From: Thermoguttaceae bacterium
Lineage (GTDB): Bacteria > Planctomycetota > Planctomycetia > Pirellulales > Thermoguttaceae
Direction: 5' to 3'
DNA length: 34,304 nt
Assembly: GCA_017557195.1 (NCBI GenBank)
Contig: JAFZAL010000142.1
Location: 1 to 34,304, forward strand
A program made the translations under genes and the position numbers. Below are positions 8,171-15,800 of this stretch, piece by piece; within the stretch, counting starts at the first letter, position 1; each line of letters opens with the position of its first letter. Under the pieces are notes generated by a model that ran no database searches, was not told the DNA's origin, and saw only the letters and a list, made by a program, of their open reading frames with translations.

Positions 8171-9679
8171 ATGAAAAAACTGCTATTATTCCTCAGCGCG
8201 ATTGCCGCTTTGATTTTCGCGTCGGCGTTTGCTCAGACTGACCCGGCGGCGGAGCCGGACCCGGGCGTGATGTCAGACGCTTATTATCAGATTTGGAATG
8301 ACGACGTTCAGAAAGCCATTGACGAACGAATCGAGAAGTACCGCAAGGCTGACGCGACCGTCGAGCTGACGGACGTCAAGCCGGGAACGGACGTCAAAGT
8401 CGAACAGATATCGCACGAGTTCATTTTCGGGGCGCATATCTTCAACTTTAATCAGCTCGGAACGACGGAAAGAAACGAAAAGTACAAGGCTCTGTACGGG
8501 ACTCTGTTCAATTCCGCGACGATTGCGTTCTACTGGCAGCGCTTTGAGATGGAGCCGGGCAAACCCCGGTTCAAAACCGAAGAACGGGACACGGAGGAGT
8601 TTTGGAACAACGTCCAGGATCCGAAAAGTCAGCCGCACTGGCGCCGTCCCTCGACTGACCAGGTTGTCGAATTCTGCAAGTCAAAGGGAATTCGCCTGCA
8701 TGGTCACACAATTATCTGGGGGAACATGAGATGGCAGCGTCCAACGTGGCTGTGGGACTACGTCTCTTTGCAGTTCCCGGAAGAACGTGAGATTCTTTTT
8801 AAGACGGCGGAAGCCCGCAAGACGATGACGCCGGAAGAAATCTACAAGCTGGCGCCGCATTACTTCGACACGATGAACGAGCTGTACTGGAACCGAATCC
8901 GCATGCTGGGCGAACATTACAAAGGAACGCTTGACAGCTGGGACGTCGTCAACGAAAGCGCGACGGATTACCACGGAACCGCTGTAACAGGCGACAAAGT
9001 AACAAAGAGCAAATACGGACACATCATGCCGGGCGACTACACGTACAATTCGTTCAAAATCGCTCAGGAGGTTTTCCCGGATTCCGTTAAGCTCAATATC
9101 AACGACTACGCGAACAACCAGAACTACGCTGATCAGGTCAACGACCTCGTCGCTCACGGCTGCAAGATTGACATCGTCGGGTCGCAGATGCACCTGTTCA
9201 ATCCGAAACAGACGCTGGACATTGCCGCCGGGGCGAAAATCCAGACGCCGGAACAGATTCTCGGCGTGATGAAGATTCTGGCGACAACGGGACGCCCGAT
9301 TCACTTAAGCGAGATCACGATTACCGCGCCCAACGACGACGCCAACGGCAGAGCGATTCAGGCGATTGTCGCCCGGAATTTGTATCGGCTCTGGTTCAGC
9401 GTCCCGGAAATGATGGGGATTACGTGGTGGAACGTCGTTGACGACTGCGGCGCGCCGGGCGAACCGACGACGTCCGGGCTGTTTACCCGCAACATGGAAC
9501 CGAAACCGTCGTTTTACGCCTTGAACAAGCTTATCAACGAGGAATGGAAGACGAACTTTGTCCAGAAAGCGGACACCGAAAATGTAACGCTGCAATTCCG
9601 CGGATTCAAAGGCAAATACAGGGCAACCTGGACGGACAAAAACGGTCAGACGCAGAGTAAAGAGTTTACGGTCAAATAA
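8171..9679 (+). CDS. Secreted endo-1,4-beta-xylanase, glycoside hydrolase family 10
   Basis: Predicted exported xylan-degrading enzyme of 502 residues with a signal peptide (KKLLLFLSAIAALIFASAFA, cleavage near residue 21). The GH10 core runs from about residue 80 (FIFGAHIFNFNQLG) to about 460. The acid/base glutamate is in WDVVNES (Glu262) and the nucleophile in IHLSEITI (Glu381). Other family features are KSKGIRLHGHTIIWGN, VGSQMHLF and GITWWNVVDDCG. About 60 residues before the core (VELTDVKPGTDVKVEQ) look like a small beta domain. The last 40 residues (QFRGFKGKYRATWTDKNGQT) form another small strand-rich tail. There is no Shine-Dalgarno; the leader reads CCCTAAAACCCACC before ATG. Confidence 0.93.
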   Translation: MKKLLLFLSAIAALIFASAFAQTDPAAEPDPGVMSDAYYQIWNDDVQKAIDERIEKYRKADATVELTDVKPGTDVKVEQISHEFIFGAHIFNFNQLGTTERNEKYKALYGTLFNSATIAFYWQRFEMEPGKPRFKTEERDTEEFWNNVQDPKSQPHWRRPSTDQVVEFCKSKGIRLHGHTIIWGNMRWQRPTWLWDYVSLQFPEEREILFKTAEARKTMTPEEIYKLAPHYFDTMNELYWNRIRMLGEHYKGTLDSWDVVNESATDYHGTAVTGDKVTKSKYGHIMPGDYTYNSFKIAQEVFPDSVKLNINDYANNQNYADQVNDLVAHGCKIDIVGSQMHLFNPKQTLDIAAGAKIQTPEQILGVMKILATTGRPIHLSEITITAPNDDANGRAIQAIVARNLYRLWFSVPEMMGITWWNVVDDCGAPGEPTTSGLFTRNMEPKPSFYALNKLINEEWKTNFVQKADTENVTLQFRGFKGKYRATWTDKNGQTQSKEFTVK

Positions 9680-9684
9680 GATTT

Positions 9685-9779
9685 GAGTGGTAAGTAAGAA
9701 GTGGTTAGTGGTTAGTACGCAAGCGTCAAACTAACTGATACATTTTCCTTACCACTTACTACTAACCACTTACCACTTT
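9685..9779. repeat. Inverted heptamer-repeat spacer between xylanase and thyX
   Basis: The left arm (9685-9715) is built of GTGGTAAG/GTGGTTAG units and the right arm (9747-9779) of complementary CTTACCAC/CTAACCAC units. The transcript could fold into a long imperfect hairpin with an ACGCAAGCGT motif in the loop. It may terminate the xylanase transcript. A related element lies at 10840-10937. Confidence 0.65.
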
Positions 9780-9850
9780 TTCCCATGTAATATGGGCGGG
9801 ATGCGGCGTTTACGCTGGATTTTCCTCAAAATAATTCCCGCTCCCCCCTT

Positions 9851-9876
9851 TTGACTTTCAAGCATTTTAATATAAT
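9851..9876 (+). promoter_or_regulatory. Possible thyX promoter
   Basis: TATAAT at 9871-9876 is a good -10 about 64 nt before the start. The only -35-like hexamer, TTGACT (9851-9856), is 14 nt away, which is short, so the assignment is weak. Confidence 0.35.
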
Positions 9877-9939
9877 TGAATATCGTGGCGCAAAGTCGCT
9901 AAATATATTCGATTAACCCTTAACTAACATTTAACCTCC

Positions 9940-10833
9940 ATGGCTGCCAGTAACGCTCAAATTGTCGAAGAACTTCGATGGAAAAAATTCCCTTTATTAA
10001 ACGACGGGTTCGTCTGTCTGGTTGACTGCATGGGCGACGACGAAGCCCTCGTTCAGGCGGCGCGCGTCAGCTACGGCGACGGCACCCGCCCCGTTTCCGA
10101 CAACCGGACTTTGATTCGTTACTTGCTGCGCCATCGTCACACAACGCCGTTTGAAATGGCGGAAATCAAGTTTCTCGTTCGCGTCCCGATGGATACGTGG
10201 CGGCAATGGATTCGACATCGTACAGCGTCTGTAAACGAGTACAGCACCCGGTACTCGCTGGCGATTGATTCCATGGTAACCACCCCGCCGGATGAATGGC
10301 GAACTCAGGCGACGACCAACCGGCAAGGCAGCGGCGATTATCTCCCGGCAGAGCAGGGCGCCGCGCTGACTCAATCCGAGGCGGAATTTCAGCAGTCCGC
10401 CCGGGATTTGTATCAGTCCCGCATCGACGCTGGCATCGCACGCGAGCAGGCGAGAAAAGATCTGCCTTTGTGCACCTATACAGAGGCGTACTGGAAAATC
10501 GACCTCCACAATCTGTTGCATTTCCTCATGCTCCGCATGGAATCGCACGCTCAGCTGGAAATTCGTCAGTACGCCACCGTTATGGGCGAAGAGATTGTCT
10601 CAAAGCTCTTCCCCCTGACGTGGGAAGCGTTCAAAGACTATATTATGGACTCTATCCAGCTCACGCGTCTGGATTCCCAAGTCATTCAGCGGATTGCCGC
10701 GACCGGGAAATCGCCTGTTACAGTCGACGAATTCCTCGCCTTGGGCGACCCGTCCTGGCAGGGCTTGCAACGCTGCCGAGAACGCGACGAGTGTCTGGAA
10801 AAGCTCCAATTTCTGGGACTTGTCGAGAAATAA
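9940..10833 (+). CDS. thyX: Flavin-dependent thymidylate synthase ThyX
   Basis: Makes dTMP from dUMP in the cytoplasm using methylenetetrahydrofolate, FAD and NAD(P)H. The defining ThyX motif RHRxxSxNExSxRY is present exactly as RHRTASVNEYSTRY (92-105). The preceding LLRHRHTTPFEMAEIKFLVR and the later HNLLHFLMLRMESHAQLEIR are also characteristic. At 297 residues it is slightly longer than many ThyX proteins. It is monocistronic, bounded by inverted heptamer repeats on both sides. The leader TTTAACCTCC before ATG has no Shine-Dalgarno. No thyA is seen here, but the window is too small to judge. Confidence 0.95.
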   Translation: MAASNAQIVEELRWKKFPLLNDGFVCLVDCMGDDEALVQAARVSYGDGTRPVSDNRTLIRYLLRHRHTTPFEMAEIKFLVRVPMDTWRQWIRHRTASVNEYSTRYSLAIDSMVTTPPDEWRTQATTNRQGSGDYLPAEQGAALTQSEAEFQQSARDLYQSRIDAGIAREQARKDLPLCTYTEAYWKIDLHNLLHFLMLRMESHAQLEIRQYATVMGEEIVSKLFPLTWEAFKDYIMDSIQLTRLDSQVIQRIAATGKSPVTVDEFLALGDPSWQGLQRCRERDECLEKLQFLGLVEK

Positions 10834-10839
10834 GGCGGA

Positions 10840-10937
10840 TTTAGTAAGTAGTTAGTTGTAAGTAGTAAGTGGTAAGTACGCCAAGCGTAGCTCATAATAT
10901 CCACTTACCACTAACCACTAACTACTTACCACTAACA
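10840..10937. repeat. Inverted heptamer-repeat spacer downstream of thyX
   Basis: The left arm 10840-10878 (TTAGTAAGTAGTTAGT...) and right arm 10901-10937 (ACTTACC/ACTAACC heptamers) are near-complementary. The design and motifs match 9685-9779, so the two elements bracket thyX. Possible terminator. Confidence 0.65.
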
Positions 10938-10978
10938 GGCGTCAACTTTTCAGAACAATCATAAATTACTACTGGCTC

Positions 10979-11030
10979 CTCGCCGCGGCATCGAAAACGG
11001 TTTTCCTTTCGCGGCGAGAGCGTATATAAT
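10979..11030 (+). promoter_or_regulatory. Perfect 9-bp inverted repeat and TATAAT box upstream of the DUF1080 gene
   Basis: CTCGCCGCG (10979-10987) pairs perfectly with CGCGGCGAG (11010-11018). Its loop contains a second inverted repeat, GAAAACGGTTTTC. TATAAT (11025-11030) follows 6 nt later and the start codon is at 11045. The hairpin occupies the place of a -35 element, so it could be an operator or an upstream transcript's terminator. If the -10 is real, the mRNA leader is only about 8 nt. Confidence 0.4.
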
Positions 11031-11044
11031 AAAAGGGAAACATC

Positions 11045-12325
11045 ATGAAAAAGTTTGCTTTGCTTTTAGCCGCTCTGGTTTGCTTTAGCGCATCAGCCAT
11101 GGCGGAAGAAGAGGGGTTCGTCTCTCTGTTTAACGGACAAGATCTTACCGGCTGGACGGTCAACGGCGGGTACGCAACCTACGCGGTTGAAGACGGCTGC
11201 ATCATCGGAACTTGCACGCCCGACACGCCGATGAACACGTTCCTCTGCACGGACAAAGAATACGGCAACTTCATTCTGAAATTTCAGGTGAAGTTCCTCG
11301 AAAACGGCAACTCCGGCTGCCAGTTCCGCTCTCATACGCGCCCACAAAACGGACGCAATCGCGTCTTTGGCTATCAGTGCGAAATCGAACCCACTGGCGG
11401 TGTTTGCGGTCACATCTACGACGAAGGTCGCCGCGGACATACCAAGGGATACGTCTGGCTGGATACGTTCACCCCGCAGGAACGTCTGGACGCTTCCAAA
11501 GCAGACTGGAAAGTTGGCGAATGGAACGACGTCGAAATTCAGGCGGTTGGTCCGTCCATTAAAACCTGGATCAATGGACATCTGGTTGCCGATATCATGG
11601 ATACGTACGACTTGACCGGCTTCATCGGCTTGCAGGTTCACGCTGGCAAAGCCTGCAAAGTCGCCTGGAAGAACATTCGCATTAAAGACCTCGGCGTAAG
11701 CGAATGGAAATCGTTCTTCGTCAAAGGCGAAGACGGCAAATACAAGCTCGAAAACGCCTATTTCGTTCTCCCGGAAGAATGGTCTTTCCTGGAAGACGGT
11801 ACGCTGCACGGCGACCACAAATCCAATGAATCCCGCGACGGCTTGGTTATTTCCAACGATAACTACGACAACTTTGCCGCCCGCGTTACGTACCGGATGA
11901 ATGGCGGCAACAGCGCTCTGTATTTCCGCGCCGAAGAAACGGAAGCCCCGTGGGTTCTTCGCGGCTGGCAGAACGAAATCGCCAACAACTCCAAGGACTC
12001 CGCCCTCTGGCATACTGCTGGAATTATCAAGGGAAAGATGATCCCCGGCCGCGGCTGGGTCGTTTCCAACGACGAAATCGTCGAAAACGTCCGCAATAAA
12101 AACGTTCCGGAAGAATGGAACACAACCGCAACAATCGCCGTCGGCGACCGCATGGTTCAGACGCTCAACGGATACTGCACGTCCGACATCGTTGACCCGC
12201 AATGCGAAAAGACCGGCAAACTTGGGCTTCAGATGCACGGCGGCACAAACTGCGAAATGTTCTTTAAGAACTGGGACTATATGCCCCTCACCCCGGACAT
12301 GGTTGAACTGATCAACCGCAAATAA
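11045..12325 (+). CDS. Exported protein with two DUF1080 (3-keto-disaccharide hydrolase-like) domains
   Basis: The signal peptide is KKFALLLAALVCFSASAMA (cleavage near residue 21). The first DUF1080 domain begins GFVSLFNGQDLTGWTV (about 24-38) and includes NSGCQFRSHTRPQNGRNRVF. The second, from about residue 235 (EWSFLEDGTLHGDHKSNESR), includes GGNSALYFRAEET and the closing GKLGLQMHGGTNCEMFFKNW. DUF1080 proteins are concanavalin-like; characterised members cleave 3-keto glycosides or disaccharides, and the family is greatly expanded in Planctomycetota. Two domains in one chain is a common variant. Its role in sugar use alongside the GH10 xylanase is plausible but inferred only from proximity; thyX and repeats lie between them. 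Confidence 0.88.
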   Translation: MKKFALLLAALVCFSASAMAEEEGFVSLFNGQDLTGWTVNGGYATYAVEDGCIIGTCTPDTPMNTFLCTDKEYGNFILKFQVKFLENGNSGCQFRSHTRPQNGRNRVFGYQCEIEPTGGVCGHIYDEGRRGHTKGYVWLDTFTPQERLDASKADWKVGEWNDVEIQAVGPSIKTWINGHLVADIMDTYDLTGFIGLQVHAGKACKVAWKNIRIKDLGVSEWKSFFVKGEDGKYKLENAYFVLPEEWSFLEDGTLHGDHKSNESRDGLVISNDNYDNFAARVTYRMNGGNSALYFRAEETEAPWVLRGWQNEIANNSKDSALWHTAGIIKGKMIPGRGWVVSNDEIVENVRNKNVPEEWNTTATIAVGDRMVQTLNGYCTSDIVDPQCEKTGKLGLQMHGGTNCEMFFKNWDYMPLTPDMVELINRK

Positions 12326-12365
12326 ACGAGAGCTTTTATTCTCAACATAATACGCTGCAATAAAA

Positions 12366-12397
12366 AAGCCCGGAGTTTCCAAAGAAATTCCGGGCTT
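12366..12397. terminator. Strong hairpin after the DUF1080 gene
   Basis: AAGCCCGGAGTTTC (12366-12379) pairs with GAAATTCCGGGCTT (12384-12397) around a CAAA loop. Six A precede the stem, giving a T-tract on the minus strand, and only TT ends the plus-strand stem. It probably ends the upstream gene on the plus strand, but its form is more typical of a minus-strand terminator. Confidence 0.6.
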
Positions 12398-12419
12398 GCG
12401 GCATAATGACGGTTACGTA

Positions 12420-12503
12420 CTGTGAAAGTCGGTGGACTCCCTCAAATCCCAGCTGGGTTTACGCGCCCTGCAAAGCAGAGGAAGTATGCGTTGACTTTCA
12501 CAG
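12420..12503. ncRNA. Candidate structured RNA or small inverted-repeat element, unassigned
   Basis: CTGTGAAAGTC (12420-12430) and GACTTTCACAG (12493-12503) form a perfect 11-bp closing stem. Inside are two possible hairpins: TCCCAGCTGGG, and CTGCAAAGCAG within an ACGC...GCGT stem. The result is a three-way-junction shape of 84 nt. It matches no RNA family I could recognise: SRP, 6S, tmRNA and common riboswitch motifs are absent. No T-tract follows. It could equally be a small transposable palindrome. Strand is undetermined. Confidence 0.3.
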
Positions 12504-12762
12504 GTTTGGGTTAAAGGTTTGAAAAATTATATTATTAGTATACTCGATTTTTAAAATTTTTCAAGAGGATTTGCAAATAATTTTGGCAATATCTCTTTTT
12601 GGGGGAATCTGCTATCAAAGTTTCTGTTAAAAGAATAATCTAATTAGTCGGGATAATAAAAAGTTCCTGTTATCTTTCTACGGTTTTTTCGTTATAGTAA
12701 ATATGAAGGACGACAGTTCATAGAATTGGAAACCGCGTTCCGTTTTAAGCTGGCGTCCCCCC

Positions 12763-12791
12763 TTGCAATTGACCTGCTTTTATAGTATTGT
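12763..12791 (+). promoter_or_regulatory. Possible promoter of the TIR-NACHT-WD40 gene
   Basis: TTGCAA (12763-12768) and TATTGT (12786-12791) are 17 nt apart, in a CCCCCCTTGCA context like those at 1690 and 4766. The start codon at 12861 has no Shine-Dalgarno. Nothing else was recognised between 12504 and 12860, which is AT-rich. Confidence 0.35.
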
Positions 12792-12860
12792 CAATTATTA
12801 TCAGTTTTTTTGAAAATCAGGTTTCGCCTGTTTTCCTCACTTTAACCATAAAACGTCATC

Positions 12861-15800
12861 ATGAACAAAGCAGCCAAACCGTTGAAAATCTTTATCAGTT
12901 ACGGACACGAAATCGACGTAAAGGACGAATATGGAAAACCGTTGTATCCAGATCCGAACAACGAAAGCGTCGTTCTAAAAATCAAGGCGTATCTGGAAAG
13001 CCGCGGTCATGAAGTCTGGTTGGACAAAGAAAGAATCAAAGAAGGATCCGAATGGCGCAAGTCAATTTATGACGGCGTCGAGTGGTCTGATGTTGTTTTG
13101 ATCTGCCTGTCTCGCAAAGCAATGAAGCCCAACGGCGTTTGTCGAGACGAAATCTCCATTGCGCTAGGCGTTCGCGGCGGAAATATGTTCCCTGTTATGC
13201 TGGAAGAGTTGGAAGACGACGAGTATCCTGCGTACTTGCTAAACCGTCAATTGTTTGCCCGGTTCATGGATTGGCGTTTACATTGGACAGAGGACAGTAT
13301 AGACGAATCCTGGCTTGACAATAATCTGGAAAAGCTTGCCAAAGCCCTTGAAGAGAAAGACGTTTGGCGCTACGGCGAAGATATGGTTACGCTAAAAAAA
13401 TTTCTCAACCCTTGGAATATGAGCAGTCGGTTGAAAAGTCTTGATCGCGAGACGCAATGTCTTTTCAATGAGCAAACGCTTCAGAATGAGGACGTAACGG
13501 TTCATAAATTCTGCGGTCGCAAGTCGCTTTTCCAAATGTTTGAAGGAAAAATCGCTCAAAGCGGTCAAGCAGTCCGCATAAAATCAGATCGCGTTTTATG
13601 GCTCAAAAAAGGTCCTGGATTTGGAAAGAGCCGCTTCGCGGCGGAGCTGCTTTATCGATACTATTACGCAATCAGCGCTGCGTATTTTATTGAATACAAC
13701 CAACCGGACACGCTTGCTCCGCAAACGTTCATTAAGTCTGTCGCGTATCAGCTGGCGCAGGCGAACTCTTCGTATCGGGAAAAGTTGTTAAAATATCTCA
13801 AAGAGAATCAGGACGAGATTGATCTTCGCGGCGACCCGCAAACGCTGTTTAAAACGCTTGTTGTTGATTTGTTGTCAGACGAGATCGACGGGGGACGTGC
13901 AACTCAATGGATTCTGGTTGACGCTCTGGACGAAGCGACGGAGAACGGCCGCAACGAAATTGCAGCGCTTATCAGCCAGAATCTCGACAGACTTCCGCCG
14001 TGGATATGCTTTTTCATCACATCGCGAGATAGAGACAACGCGGTGAATCGAAACTTCGCTCAATTTACGCCTATTGATTTTTCGGAAGAAGAAAACGTCA
14101 GCGACGTTCGAGATTACATTGTCAATGAATTCGAGGGAATGGAAATAACCGTTTCGGAAGATTTGGTTAATATCCTTCAGGAAAAGTCTGAGGGAACGTT
14201 CCTGTATCCGGAAATGGTCTTTCGCGATTTGAAGAAAAACTCGTTTACAATCGACGACATTCGCGACTTGCCCAGCGGCGTTATCGGATACATTCATTCT
14301 CAGTTTGACCGTCTTTTTGGCTCTGACATTAAATCGTACAAACGGGAAATTTGCCCTATGCTGGGTTTTATTTTAACGTCGTGCGAACCGATCCCGCGAG
14401 CCGTTTTGAAATACTGTCTGGGAATCCGCCGCGATTCCGAACTGGACGACCAACTGGAAATGTTGGGTACGTTTTTTATTCAGTCCGGTTCAGCTGACGA
14501 AGACACGGTCGTTCCATTCCATAAAAGCGTAATTGACTACTGCTTTGACAAAAACAGTTCAGTAGATTACTATGTTTATCCAGAAGAAGCAAAAGTAGAT
14601 TTTGCCAATCGCGGGCTGGAACTGTACAAATCCGGCGCTCTGCAATGGACGACAAGAACCGACGAAAAGCCGAATATTGTTCAATGCTACTTTTTGAACT
14701 GGCTGCCGTCTCATTTGATGAACGCGAACATGACAAAAGAAGCGGCAGCTGTTTTGTCAGATTTCGCATTCTTGATGAAACGGCTGCGATACGGAAACGT
14801 AGAACGCATTATATTGGACTATATTTTTTACCGAGACGCTCTAAAAGGCGTTTCAAAAGACAGCGACTCCTATTTTGACGTAGTTTGCAGCAATGCGCAC
14901 TTTTTACGCCACGATTGTGAAGTCAATCCCGCATACAAGATTATGCTTCAGTTTGCAACCGAAGTCGCCGACGATTGTCCTGTAACGCAAGCGGCAGAGC
15001 GTTGGCTCAACCCGGAAACAGACGAATCTCCCTGCGACTGGTTCTGGCTCAATAAAGTCAAGCGTCCCAAAGAATACCAGCCCGATCCATGTAAACAGGT
15101 GATGGAATACGCTGGCGATCAGGCGATACTTCTTTCCAACGGCGATGTTTTGTCTTGGGCAACAGATGACAAATATCTAAAAATTTGGGATTTGAAAACC
15201 GGGGTTTGTAAAGCCGTTTTGGAAGGACATACAGACAGCGTCAACGGCGCAATAGAACTTCGTTCTGGCGACATTCTCTCGTGGTGTGGAGGCTACAGAT
15301 GTAAGGATCGCGCCTTGCGTCTTTGGTTTCCAGACGGCAAATGTAAAGCGGTTTTGGTAGGACATGCAGGCAGGGTCAACGGCGCCAAAGAACTTCGTTC
15401 CGGCGATATTGTTTCATGGAGCGAAGATTGCAAGTTGATTATTTGGTCTCCTGAAGGCAAATGTAAAGCGATTCTGGCTGGTCATACAGACAACGTCAAT
15501 GGCGCAATAGAACTTCGTTCCGGCGACATTCTCTCATGGTGTTACAGTTATTCAATTTATAATAATAAGGATTACGACTTGCGTCTTTGGTCTCCTGACG
15601 GAACGTGTAAGGCGGTTCTGAAAGGGCATACAGACAAGATCAACGGCGCCATAGAACTTCGTTCAGGAGGGATTCTCTCGTGGAGCGCTGATAAAACCTT
15701 GCGTCTCTGGTCTATCAATGGTTTCAGGTCTCCCGATGGCTTCTTGTCACCCGATTTGACTTGCAAAGCGGTTTTGGAAGGACATACAGACAAGGTCAAC

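Noticed and set aside
11093..12382. 429-codon minus-strand frame
   Set aside because: Antisense to the double DUF1080 gene; no family resemblance, and its start lies in the terminator hairpin.
12420..12503. SRP RNA or 6S RNA
   Set aside because: The SRP domain IV order (GGAA loop then AGCAG) is not present and the element is too short for 6S.
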